From the NCBI GenBank assembly GCA_030549335.1, contig CM060194.1:19408171-19472170 (forward strand): 64,000 bases of DNA, read 5' to 3'. Position numbers and translations under genes: made by a program. Positions 35,388 to 47,542 of this stretch are shown here, piece after piece. The DNA is from Pontederia crassipes. Taxonomy: Eukaryota; Streptophyta; Magnoliopsida; Commelinales; Pontederiaceae. Under the pieces are notes generated by a model. It saw nothing but the letters and a program-made list of their open reading frames with translations, made no database searches and was not told the origin of the DNA. The first letter of the stretch is position 1. Each line of letters begins with the position of its first letter.

Positions 35388-36112
35388 ATGAAGTTAGTCA
35401 GCTGGAACTGTCGAGGGGCCTTTCGTGGTAAGGTCCGCGAACACCTCTCGAATATCATCAAGAAGGACCAACCGAATATTTTGGTACTCCTAGAAACACA
35501 CTCTTCTGATTCTCGCACCTCTCATATTATCAAGCATCTGGGTTCTAGTTGGAAAGGTATTTTTATGGCTGGTTCGGTTCACGCGGGAGGGATCCTCCTC
35601 GCCTGGCGCGATCAGACTACGGTTGTTTTGGTGGTTGCACAGAGTCCATAATTTCTTCATCTCTCTGCTCCGGACTTGAGCGACATTCCCTGGCTGGTTG
35701 TCAACGATTTTAACTCCATCTCTTCGGCATTAAATAAAATGGGCGGTAAACCTTTCTCATTCACGAAGTCTACCAAAAACCTAAACAATTTCATTTCCTC
35801 GCAACGCCTTGTGGATATCGAGTGCACGAGTCAGCGTTCACCTGTCGCCTGAGTCACGCGCGCATTATGTGCCGGCTGGACAGGATCCTTGCGAGCCCCC
35901 ATTGGTTCCTTACTTACCCCCACATGTCTCTAAATTACCTTATTAGATGTTATTCCGATCATTCTCCTATCCTATTTGAAACAAATAAAAATATGAAGAA
36001 GAAAAGTTCGTTCAAATTTGAACATTTTTTGTTAGAATATGAGGAACGCGTAGGATTATCGACCTTATCTGGAAAAATTGAACTGCTAGACAACCCACCA
36101 CAACATCCCTAA
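35388..36112 (+). pseudogene. LINE A endonuclease, broken
   Basis: MKLVSWNCRGAFRGKVREHL marks the start of an AP-type (EEP) endonuclease, which nicks target DNA. A later motif reads NDFNSISS where the family has GDFN, and CRLDRILASPHWF precedes the C-terminal SDHSPI (35,950-35,975). Stops occur near 35,650 and 36,110. A poly-C run and CA repeat (about 34,972-34,990) lies upstream. Confidence 0.75.
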
Positions 36113-36629
36113 ATAAAATAAAGCGTAAAATTCTCAAATGGAATCATGATATACTCGATAATCTAGAATTGAGGTTTGAAAACACCAAGTTAGAGATCTC
36201 TAATCTTTAGCTTAGAGACGACTCTCGTGGCCTTGATGACGACAACTCTGTTATCAAGCTCCGATCCCTCTATCATCTTCATTTTGCACTTCTCCGTTAG
36301 ATCACTCTAAAGTGGTGGAGCAAGTCACGTGTTGCTTGGCTCCAGCATGGCGACAAAAATTCTAAATTCTTCCATATGACCACCATTATTAGACATAGAC
36401 ATAATGCTATCTTTCAAATTAGAAACCCTATCAACCCCAATTCCTTTGTTACAAATGTTGACCAAATTACTCATGAGTTTGCTTCTCACTATGCTACATG
36501 TGGGCGCCTCCCACAACACCAATTCATCCTCTTAATGCTTAGCCTTCCCTTCCCCAGCTTCCTAACCATTGGGGTCAGATCCTCTCGACCCCTGCTACCA
36601 ATCAAGAGATCAAGTCAGCCTTCTGGAGC

Positions 36630-37628
36630 TTGCCTAGTGGTAAGGCTCCACGACTTGACGAGTACACTATTGAATTTTATCATGCCTACAGGGATATTTT
36701 GGGTGAATCCATCACTACCGAGATGAAGCAGTTCTTTGATACGGATTGTCTCTCCCCTGCCTGGTGTAAGACCTCTTTAATCTTCATTCCTAAGACCACG
36801 CCTGCCCTCAACATTTCAGACTACAGGCCAATTGCTTTATGTAATGTTTTATACAAAATGATTGCAAAAATTATGGCTACAAGATTAAAACCCACACTGC
36901 TGCATCTCATTGATCCCTGTCAAAATGCATTCATTAGTGGTCGTTCAATTTATGACAATATTCTTACTATTTAGGAGATTGCCCATTCTCTCATCCCGGG
37001 TAGATAGAAATACATGATATTAAAAGCTGACGTGGCCAAAGCGTTTGATCGGATATCCTGGACTGCCATCCACCATGTGCTCACTAATATGAATTTCCTC
37101 ACCATTTTTGTCAATTGGATTATGGCATGTATCACCTCCCGTGTCTTCCACTACATCATAAATGGCAATCTTTCTCACCCTTTCAAGAGTCACATGGGTG
37201 TCCAGCAGGGTGATCTGCTCTTTCCTTATATGTTCGGCCTGGTCACTCAAGTTCTATCCTCTTTGTTAAATCATCAGTCTGTCTACGACAATATTCAACC
37301 TTTTCGTATCAATAACTTTGCCATCAGCTACCTTCTTTATGGTGATGATCTCCTAATCCTAACTGTTGCAATTGTTAAAAATTGTAAGAATATTACCATG
37401 ACTCTTAGGCATTATCACTCACTTACTAATCAAATTATTAATCCTGCTAAGTCTCAGGTCTTTCTGCCACCTCGTTTGGTTACGAGAAGGCGGCAAAGTA
37501 TAAGTAACTCCTTGGGAATAACCATTGGTTCCTTTTCTTTTAATTATCTTGGGGTACCCATTTCTTACAAGCAGGTTAGTGGAAGCAGCATACTGATCGA
37601 CAAAGTAACTAGAAAGCTTTTTGGCTAG
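36630..37628 (+). pseudogene. LINE A reverse transcriptase, one stop from open
   Basis: Contains MPSGKAPRLDEYTIEFYHAY, KTSLIFIPK, SDYRPIALCNVLYKMIAK, QNAFISGRSIYDNIL, KADVAKAFDRISW, GVQQGDLLFPYMF and the active site YGDDLLI (about 37,338). A stop near 36,975 splits it into two frames in the same phase (36,630-36,974 and 37,014-37,628). It ends with NYLGVPISYKQV. The active-site aspartates are retained. Confidence 0.82.
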
Positions 37629-37658
37629 AAAGGTAAGCTATTAAATCAAGCTGGCAGA

Positions 37659-39383
37659 ATGACCTTAATCAAAGTTGTTATTCATGCACTACTCACTCAT
37701 ACTTTTGCTTCTATTTACATTACTGGATCTATGATTGCTATGCTTGAAAAATTATCCCGCGAATTCTTATGGTCTTCTATGCAAAATGGTAAAGGTTGTC
37801 ATCTCATTGCTTGGGATACAGTGCAGCTACACACTTCTCTTGGGGGACTGGGCATCAAGAATTTGTCCTCTGTTCAGACTTCCCTGATGGCTAAGAAAGT
37901 CTTTGATATCTCAAATCACTCTAATTCTATGTGATCAAATCTTATAATAAACAAATATGGATATTTACATCCTTGGGACACTCCTTTATATCATCATTCT
38001 CCAGGTGTTGGAAAAATATATTAAATTATCTTAACAGGATTCGGCTTGGCATCAAGCGCCATATCGGTAATGGATGTACTACCTCTATTATGAAGGATCC
38101 TTGGTTACTTACTGTGCCATTCAATTTTATGCCTACTTATTTAAATGTTAACGAGAATCTGGATAATCTCACTATCTCTGATCTTACTCTCGATCATGTA
38201 TGGGATATTCATAAACTTTCTACTCCTTTTGGCCCCCTTCTAGCTTCCTGCATTACTGAGTTGAGCTTACCCCTCTCGGTCGATGATGACTAGTGAATTT
38301 GGTGTCTGGACCCTTTGGGGCACGCCACCACCGCAAGCACATATAGATTCTTATGTGGCAGGGCAACTCCGCAACCCCGGCATGGAAAGCAATCCTGGAC
38401 TACGATATGGAAGATCAAAGTTTCTCAAAAAATCAAGTTTTTTCTATGGAAATGTTTACATAAAAGATTACCTACTCTCAAGTTTCTTAGTCGGTTTAAT
38501 TTTGCAATAAATCATGTCTGTGCTTTATGTGAGGTTTTTGGCGAATCCTTGACGCACCTATTTTTCGATTGCTCATTTGCGCGTAATATCTGGCATCTTT
38601 TTACTCTTAACAGGAATTACCAGTTTGCTTTCTGTGACTCCTGGTCATCCGGCTAGTGGATCGAGGAAGGCGGGGATCTTGAGATCCTCTCAATGAACCG
38701 CCTGAGATCACTTTTTGCTTTTGTTTTGTGGAGCATTTGGCTTTCGCGGAACGATGCTCATTTTCAATCCAAAATTGCTATCGCCAAAGTTGTGTGGGAG
38801 AGAGCCCTTGCGGGGCATAATGAATATGTTAAAAACACTCGCTCTGAGGCACATCGCACTACCCCCTCCCCCCAGCGACCCTCCGGGGTTCAGTGGGAGC
38901 CCCCTACATCGAGTTGGGTTTGCCTCGACTCACATGGTTCCTTTCGGGAATCTGCGGGGATGCTAGTTTCATCATTCGCTCTTCTCATGGTCTGTTTCTT
39001 TTTGCAGGTGCAATTAAGCAATTAGGGACTTCAGCTCTGGATGCTGAGGCAAAGGCATTGTTGGAGGGCATCACGTGGTGTGTCCAGCGGGGATACAAAT
39101 TGGAACTGTCGGGTCGACTTGGAGACACTTGCGCGGATTATCAACAACACTGCTCCTTGTCCTTGGCGCATACTGAATGTTATTCGGAATATTAGACATT
39201 ACATCTCACAACTCAATGAATTCAAATGTACACACATATATCGTACTGCCAATCGGGTTTGCCAATTTTTTGTCTCATCTCGGCTGTAATGTGGCCGCAG
39301 ACACCTTTTGGAAGGATTGCCCCCCGTCAGGCCTCCTCGATATTTTGTATCAGGATTACCCTGATTTAACCATGAATAATTAA
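37659..39383 (+). pseudogene. LINE A C-terminal part: zf-RVT and RNase H, broken
   Basis: 37,659-37,934 and 37,931-38,293 (GNGCTTSIMKDPW) continue pol. The zf-RVT block lies at 38,315-38,656 (IWKIKVSQKIKFFLWKCLHK, CALCEVFGESLTHLFFDC). The RNase H part at 38,893-39,383 includes SALDAEAKALLEGITW and HIYRTANRVC. Frames overlap with shifts. The 3' end is the A-run at 39,397. Confidence 0.75.
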
Positions 39384-39420
39384 AACCTTTCCTTTCAAAA
39401 AAAAGGTACTCGTATATGTT

Positions 39421-40140
39421 CAAGACCTCCATAAGGCTATGGCAATTTCGTTTTGCGGCTTTTAGATAAATTAGCAAGTCATTCGCGTATGAATGTGACT
39501 TATAGAGAAGGCTTTGATTTTGAATGGGTCAATGCGGTCGAGGATAGTATATTGATGCACGAGTGATGAAAAAAATCTGAGCAGCGAGAATGAAGATGTA
39601 CGGAGAGATGGGATCTCCTTGCCGAACACCTCGGTAGGTATAGAGATGCTCAGAGCTTGCACCATTGATAACACATGTAAATTTTGGCGAGTGGATGCAA
39701 AGTTCAATCCAAGTTATAAATTGATCTGGAAACTTCATGAGCTTAAAGATGGCAGTGACCGAAGGCCACGAGATCTGAACAAAAGTTTTTTTCATATCAA
39801 CCTTGACAATCATGAATCTGTTTCTACCTAAGTTTAGGGAGTGGGTAAGCTCCTGAGTGATCAGGATATTATCTTGAATACAACGCCCAGGAATGAAGGC
39901 CGATTGAGCCTCGTCAATGAGGTTTTCCAAGGGTGGGGCGAAGGCGATTTGCAAGGATTTTAGATAGGATTCGATAGAGTACGTTGCATAAGGATATAGG
40001 TCGGTAATCAAAAATTTTACTGGGATTTTTCTTATCTTAGGTATGAATATAAGGTTGGTATCTCCCCATTCAGGAGGCATAATGCCAGATGTAACAAAAT
40101 TTGTGATGGTTTTGATGATTTGTGGGCTAACAATATTCTA
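39421..40140 (-). pseudogene. LINE B reverse transcriptase, N-terminal and active-site part, broken
   Basis: The frame at 39,529-40,080 has WGDTNLIFIPKI, ENLIDEAQSAFIPGRCIQDN, VKVDMKKTFVQISWPS and GVRQGDPISPYIF. The adjoining frame toward 39,421 reads SYANDLLIYL where an active enzyme has YADD, so one catalytic Asp is replaced by Asn. The coding sequence is then cut by LINE A and continues at 33,374. Confidence 0.8.
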
Positions 40141-40385
40141 ATATTCTCGATAAAATTGTCATGAATCCATTAGGCCTGGGAGCCTTGCCCCGGGGCATGC
40201 TCCATAAGGTCGATCGGAGCAATAAGGGATGGAGCTAAGGAGGGGTTTAAGGTCGGTAGAGTAGGCCAACAATCATGAGGGATGTTTGGTTGTGTTGTGG
40301 GCTTCCAAAGGTTCTTGTAATGGTCAACAAACATGGAGCGAAGGATTTCTTGATTTTCAATGGTGTGACCTGCATTATCTTTAAT

Positions 40386-41300
40386 CTAGTGAATTGTGTT
40401 ATGTTGATGTCTAATCATCATAGAGAGGTGAAAATGGGTGTTCCTATCTCCCATTCTAGCCCAATTGGCTTTTGCCTTGCTCCACCGCTTTAAGCTTATC
40501 TGTACGGCATGCTGATGGTATGCTGATCTGAAGAGACCAAGCTCATAATCAAAGAGTCCGCGAGTGGTATCAAGTGGCTCCAGACAGGTGATCTTATTTA
40601 AGGCATCGTCAGCATGAGTTTCAAGCCTACCAAGGTCCTGCTTGTTCCATCGGAGAGTGTCAATTTTAATCTTTTTAAGAGTTTGTTTGATAGTGGTGTT
40701 TGGGGTATTAAAGTTCCAATGTTTGCTAACAATATTTCGAGCTTCAGGGTGAAGGAGCCAAAAGTGCTCATACTTGAAAGACGTAGGTTGGAAAGTTGTT
40801 TTTTCAATCTGAAAAGGAGTGGCGCATGATCCGACGCACAACGAGAAAGGGAAGAGAGTCCAAGGCTGGGGAAGGCCTCAAACCAGTGGTGGCTCAAAAA
40901 GAGTCTATCAAGGCGGCAGTGAATGCGGGCAAGGCCAAACCTATTATTATACCAGGAGTAACCTTGTTCGGTAAGGGTAACATTAGCGAGGCCATGGAAA
41001 TGAAGAAGATTTTGGAAAGCACGGGTGGACCTAGTCGGAGTAAAAGGTTTGCCGCCCAATTTGTCATCGGGGTAAAGAATGGTATTGAAGTCTCCCATGA
41101 GCGCCTAGCTCAAAGCGCAAAGTTCATTCCATAATCGATTCCGTAGGTGAGGGATGGTTCTCGCATACACACAAGACAAAAGAAAACTAAAACCAGTATG
41201 AGAAACCACGACGTGAATAACTTGTGTAGAGACAAGGATAGAAGTCGCCTGAGACTCGTGACCACGCCATGCCACGATGATGCCACCTGAGGCACCAGTA
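40386..41300 (-). pseudogene. LINE B endonuclease and linker, broken
   Basis: The frame at 40,598-41,098 has MGDFNTILYPDDKLGG, CRLDRLFLSHHWF and CASDHAPLLFRL, the catalytic GDFN and SDHAP motifs of L1-type endonucleases. The N-terminal part is degraded toward 41,295. The frame at 40,386-40,841 is the linker to RT (WARMGDRNTHFHLSMM). Confidence 0.78.
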
Positions 41301-41549
41301 GTGTCGCAAGAGGTGCCTTCCCAATCAGGACTGCCCCGGCGAATGACCTATTTAGTTTTTATAGAACAAGTGTGGGATTCTAATAAAATTACAAGATTCA
41401 GTTTTTGCATCCTAAGGAGGTTTAACCGCCTGTCTCTAACTTTGGAACATAACGCGCCGCGGCAGTTCCATGCGAGAATGTGCATGATTAAGATTCTAGG
41501 GGGACGGTGCTGCCCATCGCCAGTGGATATCGCAAAGATGAGGAAACGT

Positions 41550-43371
41550 GTGAGACTCTTGTTGACGATCGTGTAGAATGCTTACCTTTTGTAGCGGCTC
41601 CAAGGAGTCACTTGACGTTGAGGACCGGTGGCGGCACAAGGGGCCCCCGCTGGATCTTGGATTTCTTCCACTCAGTCCTGACCAGGGGTAGGAGGTCTTC
41701 GTCAGGCTGCTCTTCATCAGAGGATTCTTCACTGGCCGTAAGGCCTTCCACAAACTCAGTGGTAAAACTACTTTTGATTTTCTAAACTATATCATCATGA
41801 TTGCTTGGCTTAGGATCGGACTGAGAAGGGTCAGACGACAAGCGATGGGGAAGGGCAGTCGCTGGCTTAGAGGGAAGAGAGGTGGGTTCCATGGAGAACA
41901 TGAGGTCTGGGTTAGTGCTGATGGAGAGAGGAGGGGCCGCCGAGGTGTTGGGTGCGGCAAGGGGGAATGCCGGAGTAGAAAAATGAGAAGGAGGGGGCAT
42001 GTGGGGACGTGTTTCGTTGCGATGGCACGGTGGTGGACACGGTGAGAGTTTTTTATGATTATTGATGGTGAGGATTCACCTTGGGATTTGTAGACAGCCG
42101 AGATTGTTCCACGTGTTGGACATCCGGGAGGGGAAGAGAACAGCATACGTTAGCATATGTGTTTGTTGGGGTAAGATCCAGAACGATGGAGGTAGATGGC
42201 GAATATCTAGCCATTGTGAGTAAGCACAACCCACGGATTGCAGATGCAGTTTCGTGGGAGCCGCGGATCGATGACGTGGAGTTGGAGGCTGACACACGCA
42301 AAGGCTGAGCCGACGGAACCTGCTAGGATGATCATTGGTGAGATGACAGCATGGCCGATGGTGCCTCGATCTCTGCAACGGCAGGGCGTGTAGACAATGG
42401 CAAGTTCATATCTAAGCCAAAAGCAATCGACCTCACCGGAAAAGACGCTATAGGACAATGGCCATTCGGGCTGCCAGAATTACGATTACCACCCAGGTGC
42501 TCGGAGCCAAAGACCGAAAAGTAGGACCGACAAGGGGTCGGAGCCTTTCGGTCACTGGGGGCAATGCTCGAACCTATGACCCACGATACCACACCTAAAA
42601 TAGAAGTTAGGAATACACTCATACATTACACTCTGGAGGTAGCGCTCCTCGTTTGGAAGGGAAACCCAAATGCCTTGCTTCAAGGGGATAGTGAGATCGA
42701 GCTCGATGCAGGTGCGCGCAGCTGGCCAGGATTCCGTGGAGAGGCTATCAACATCGATCTGTAGCAGCGTGCCAAAATTGGATGCTAGGTGCTTTAGGGA
42801 TCGTTCATTCCTAAGCTCGAGCGGCAAGTTTGGGAAACAAATCCAAGTAGGAGAAGCTATGGCATGGTCTCCTGAGTGATCGGCAGTGGCCACCAAATTC
42901 CCAAGGGCCAGTGAGGACCTGCAGGTGATCTATAGGGTTAGTGAAGATGAACAGAACATATGAGTTACCTATAGATGCCACATGGGGCTGAGATTGGCCA
43001 GATCAAAAGTAGTTCCGTCTTCAGGAGGCGCACATCGCCCACAAATCGAGCAAGGAGACAAAGTTTGAGAGCAGCAGCACGGTCAGCAATCTCCTCCTCA
43101 GGAATGGATATCACCTCCGTGATGGAATCACGAAGCCCCAGAGCTGGCGTTAGGAGATAGGAAAGGTTGGGCGACCGTGACGAATAGTCGCAGACCACGA
43201 GCACGTGGTGGCGCTATTTGGGATGGTGGCTGGGGAGGGGGAACCACAGGAACCTCGGTGCTTGGATGGAGGAAAGTAAAGGGCTTGACTGGATGAAGAA
43301 ATGGGGAGAGGACGCAAGGCCACGGCGTGGTAGTGGTGGGAATGGGTCTCGTTCCTCCGGTAGGGCATCAT
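41550..43371 (-). pseudogene. LINE B ORF1 (DUF4283-like with zinc knuckle), broken
   Basis: The frame at 42,552-42,896 has WICFPNLPLELRNERSLKHL and ARTCIELDLTIPLKQGIWV. A zinc knuckle then reads FYFRCGIVGHRFEHC, with the first Cys replaced by Tyr. Upstream, 42,965-43,204 carries the N-terminal DUF4283 part. Downstream is a Pro/Ser-rich tail in several frames (41,787-42,301). Confidence 0.7.
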
Positions 43372-43621
43372 GGGCCATTTGGCCTGTGCCCTAGAGAAAC
43401 AAATGGAGACAGTGGAGAAGGTGTGGATGCAAGGGGAGGTTTAGGAGAAAAGTAAAATAGGGGCATCTCTAGCGGGGGTTGCCGGAGCCGTGGCCGGTAT
43501 GCTCTCTACAAGGAAAAAGGTTGCGAGATATGTATGTCGCAGAGTGCAAAGTGGCTCGGAACAATGCATTCATGAAATTAAAGTTCGTTACATTACTGCT
43601 TCATTCGAAAAATCCAGGAGG

Positions 43622-44085
43622 TTTCACCGAGAGGGGGAGGAGAGAGAAACATGTTCGTTGCATATGGGTGTGGAGGGAGAGAGAGAGGCATCTAGGGGGC
43701 TTTACCAAGGGGAGGGAGAGAGAGGCATCGAGGGGGTTTTACCGGGGGAGAGAGAAGAGAGAAACCACGAGCATCCAGGAGTTTTAGGGGGAGACAGAGA
43801 GAGGAGAAGTTTGTTCCCTGGCGTTGTGGTCATTAGTCGAGACATCGACGAAGTTACTGGAAGAGATCATCAATGAGCTATGGACACCAAAGAAGGAGAA
43901 AGGAGCTGGCAATTCTTCTTTTGGGGAGGTCACGGTCGCAGCGGAGGGAGAAGAAGCTTAGGCATTTGCTTCTCAGGCATTCGGGTCAGATCACTCAAGC
44001 ATTCGAGGTAGATTGCTCAGGCATCCAAGGGTTTTACGAGGGAGAGAGAGAGAAAGAAGGCATCCAAATGATTTGGAGGTGCATG
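43622..44085. repeat. Purine-rich tandem repeat region beside LINE B
   Basis: Units of about 40-50 bp built on GCATCcAGGGGGxTTTACC followed by GGGGGAGAGAGAGAG recur at about 43,610, 43,690, 43,727, 43,770 and 44,010. The LINE B target site lies in one unit. Frames across it are low-complexity artefacts. Confidence 0.65.
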
Positions 44086-44095
44086 ATTTCGTTAA

Positions 44096-45058
44096 ACTAG
44101 AAGGAGAAAAAAATCACAGCTTGCCCCCAAAAACTCAAGATAAGTTGTTGGTCCATCTACGCTTCCATCAGGATCATCCATAAAAAATGCCGGATCCAAC
44201 GCTTCAACTCATTTGGCAGCAGGCTGCTACCAATAAAATTGGTGGCACCCTACTTAATCTTTGTATATAGTATGAGTTTAAGTAATATGCAATCAAAAAT
44301 TTTACAATCAATATGTATTCTATGAATCTAAACGATGATTATATGATTGAAATTAAATCTAACAAAGTAATATTAAATTTCATAGATGTAAAAATCTCAA
44401 CCATATACATATTGAATATTGAAGTTGATGATAGTTAGTAATTTTGAATTTGATTTTGTATTATCAACTTTTGAGGAGATTTTGTATTATCAATTGAACT
44501 ATTTAGTGGGTTCATTATCGTTGAGTTTATATAGAAAAAAATGTAAAATAATTATTTAATTTCATTGCTAAGATGAAATACAATATGCAAGAGGAGAAAG
44601 AATCTTTTTTTTTTCTTGAATGAAAAATCTTTTTCTCTGTTGTTTCTTCTTTTTTTTATTTCGATCAGCTTGAATTTTTGTATCAGAAATGTTTTTCCAG
44701 CAATAATGAACAAGCCAAGGTCCGATGAGTGTTTGAAAATGACGATCAAATTAAAATCACCCCTAAAGAAAAAATATCATTGACCCGACTTGTAAGTCGG
44801 CTTGTACTTTTCTTCTACCTACCATTTTCAAAAGAAAATTAAAGATTTTCTTTAGGGATGTCATAGGAACTATATATCTTAATCTTGGAAAATTGTTGTA
44901 ATAAAGGATCTAGAATCAAATAGTGTTCTAATAGGAATTTGTGGGCTCTGTTCAAAAAAAGCTCAATGTGTTTGCATAATAACCAAATTGAAATGGATGA
45001 ATCAGATTCGGTCATCAATTGATAAGGATAAGATAACACAAAGCACACAGGATAAATT
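44096..45058. other. AT-rich spacer, no gene seen
   Basis: No conserved frame or element end that I can support. The frames at 44,552-44,749 and 44,839-45,048 lack recognisable features. Confidence 0.5.
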
Positions 45059-46030
45059 TCACTAAATACCTTCCAAGGTTACTCAATTTCTCAATTCTAC
45101 CTTCCAACTTTACTTTATAATTAGATTGTCCTCCAACTATAAACTTATTTCACCGACTACCATTTTTACATGTGATCACACATTTCCCAATTGTGCGATC
45201 TACGTGGCATGTTTCTGTCTCCTCCATGCGTGCAAATTTTTGACGTGACAATTTAAATAATATTAAATATAAAATATTTAAAAGAATTGAGGGGGAGTGC
45301 CACCTCTTTTTCTCTCATTGGTAGCCTCCCTCCGGTCACCGGCCGACGCTCAGAAAATCCCCCCCACCACCACCCCCTCTGCGTGTGTGATTCACAAAGA
45401 GGGGAAGGGGGCGGCCCCTCTCTTCTCCGACATCGAAGAAGGGAGGGGGAGGCTGCCCCCTCCTCCTTTGGGCATGATCATGCGAAGGGGGAGGAAGCAT
45501 CCACCCTCCTCCCCCTCCCTTCTCCGATGTCGGAGAAGGAAGGGGGAGGGGGCCGCCACCCTCTTCCCCTCTGTGCAGGGTTGGAGGTGCCCCCTCCCCT
45601 ACCTTCTTCGACATCGAATAAGAGAGGGGAAGGGGGTGGCCGCCTCCTTCCCCTCTGCGTGCCGCCCTCCCCCTTCTCCGGTTGCTAAAGAAGGGAGTGG
45701 GAGTTGGTCACTGCCCCCTCCTCTTCTCCGTTCGAAGATCGCCTTCGGCCGATAGTCGAAGGGCGAAGAGAAGGGGGCACCCCCCACCCCCACCCCTCTT
45801 TTTTATTTTTAAAATTTTTTTGTATTATTATTTTAATATTATTTTAACATACCACGCCGGACACCTGCATGTGTGGAGAGATAAACATGCCAGTAGATTG
45901 CGCAATTGAAAAATAGGTGATCATAGGAATAGATGGTGAAATAAGTTGATAGTTAGATAGTAGTCTAGTTACGAAGTAAAGTTGACGGGTAAAGTTGTGA
46001 ATTAGCTAAAGTTGAAGGACATTTACCAAA
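45059..46030. mobile_element. Small DNA transposon with ~150-bp inverted repeats and GC-rich core
   Basis: 45,059-45,211 pairs inversely with 45,884-46,030, sharing CAACTTTACTT, CAACTTATTTCACC, CAATTGTGCG-like and GGCATGTTT-like blocks. The core (45,290-45,790) is very GC-rich and consists of imperfect 60-90-bp repeats carrying TTCGACATCGAA-type palindromes next to GGGGGAGGG runs. The long AT-rich arms suggest a Mutator-like or foldback element. Frames here (45,287-45,793) are repeat artefacts. No clear target duplication. Confidence 0.6.
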
Positions 46031-46186
46031 AATATACATGATCAACAAGCATTTTAGAAAATATATACTACATGCGGTATGAAAACATATACAATATACA
46101 TATACACAATAACTGTTATCTATAGCACTTAATAACATGTCATAAAATATTATATTTGTATTATCTATATATTCACTATCTATGTA

Positions 46187-47542
46187 GGGGTTAATGGACA
46201 TCCACCCCACTATAATGGGGTGGACGCTCCCCCTTTTGTAGACAAGGCAGTTCATTTCAGCTCACAACACTAAGGTACAAATGGTTCAATCATAGGCATG
46301 GTTGACATCCAAAAATTCTCGGTGACATGCGATCTGTCGCCTTCTACATTGCGTCGCTCATCGCCACTATCGCTCAAAGTTGCCAATGATCATCCCCCGC
46401 CGCCGTCCAGTCTCATTGCCGCCCCTACTCACTGTTGCTACTCACCATTACCGTTGCTCATAGTTGCTTGAGGAACTTCGCCGACCTACGATTTTCACCC
46501 TAGATGGACCTTCGCTCGAGGACGTTCGCTCATCATTTGCAAGGTTTGTTGATAATGTCTTGAACCTGAGCCTAGTTGTAACCCTTTGTGGCCCCTTATA
46601 TAGTTAGACGCTTCAGCAGATTTCCCCTATGGGGGTCTCGCTTATCACGAGATAGGTATTGATTTATTTTTAGGGGTCTCGCTAAACAAGAAAAGTTTTA
46701 GGGGTATTTTGTATGTGATTCAAAATTGATTTATTTTCTTATCATAAGATAGGTGTCCTATTTTGGGGGATTAATTTAGAGTCTCAATCGGTTTGTAATT
46801 CATATCATCTATAAAAGGGAGTGTATATATAAACTCCATGATGGCTAGATTATTTTGTATCCTTGTAATCATCATTATTTCATAATAAAGAGAGCCATCA
46901 CTTTCTGAGGACGTAACCCCATTTAGGGTGAACATCGTAAATCTTTGTGTTATCTGTGTTCATGTGATCTCTCTCTCTCCCTCTTTTCGTAATAGTTAGA
47001 AGATCCTTCATTCATCCGGTGGTTGGCCATGAGAGGAGCGTCGACCATCGCAAAGACCGACGGTGAGATCGTTGACTTCGTCTAGGGCATAGGATCAAGG
47101 CTTCATGGACGCTGATGCTTCGGGGAGTGTCAACCGTCATGGAGGCCGGCGGTGAGTATGAGCTTCCAGGTGATGAGGGTCGAACTTCCAAGCGGCGAAG
47201 ACGAGTGAACCTGAACTATCTTCATTGAGTTGTTGCGTCTATGGTGATGAGCGAGGCACGATCGACACGAGCGTCAGTGGAGAGGGCAAGGAACGATGGC
47301 GCTGAATGTCGATGGCATCAAGGGTCATCGGCGCAATCAAGGTGTGCGGCGAGCAATGTCCGTCGAGGGCTTTTTCTTTTTCATTGTCAGGTAAACCAAT
47401 CTAGCATTCTTGGACCGCCTCTTGTTAACATATGAACCGAGGAGCTCACACCTGAACCATGCGTATAAAATCCATCCATCTTATGGACATCACTAAGGGG
47501 GAGCGTCCACCCATTATAATGGGGTGGATACCCATTAAACCC
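46187..47542. mobile_element. Terminal-inverted-repeat element with nested LTR-like piece
   Basis: The left arm (46,187-46,235: GGGGTTAATGGACATCCACC and onward) matches the reverse complement of 47,496-47,542. The arms share the internal palindrome around ACCCCACTATAATGGGGT and end in GGACGCTCCCCCTT. The interior (46,320-47,400) is GC-rich with CGTCG-type codon-like sequence and no intact frame. It encloses an LTR-like stretch at 46,549-47,000. Superfamily not determined. Confidence 0.6.
46549..47000 (+). repeat. Probable solo LTR (Copia-like) inside the TIR element
   Basis: Has the layout of an LTR: TATAAAAG near 46,811, AATAAAGAG near 46,882, then GAGGACGTAACCCCATTTAG and a TGTGTTATCTGTGTTCATG tail. 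The start TGTTGATAATG fits, but the 3' edge and a target duplication are unclear. Confidence 0.4.

Larger units (their letters stand above)
33390..39404 (+). mobile_element. L1-type LINE A inserted in LINE B
   Basis: Flanked by GGTACTCATATATGT (33,375-33,389) and GGTACTCGTATATGT (39,405-39,419), 14 of 15 identical, with a short A-run at 39,397-39,404 just before the right copy. Length about 6.0 kb with ORF1, endonuclease, RT, zf-RVT and RNase H on the plus strand, so probably a full-length insertion, later broken by point changes. It splits LINE B's RT. Confidence 0.85.
31412..43621 (-). mobile_element. L1-type LINE B with target site duplication
   Basis: ATCCAGGAGG occurs at 31,412-31,421 and 43,612-43,621. 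On the plus strand the left copy is followed by a T-run (31,422-31,432), the poly-A tail of a minus-strand LINE. Without the nested LINE A the element is about 6.2 kb, near full length. Order on the minus strand: ORF1 with a zinc knuckle, endonuclease, reverse transcriptase, zinc-finger RVT region, RNase H. All frames are broken. Confidence 0.8.

Noticed and set aside
44785..44800. Short palindrome CCGACTTGTAAGTCGG
   Set aside because: A 7-bp stem with a 2-base loop and no associated element or gene; expected by chance at this scale.
45287..45793. Long GC-rich frames in several phases
   Set aside because: All six frames are open because of Gly/Pro-type repeats; this is repeat composition, not coding.
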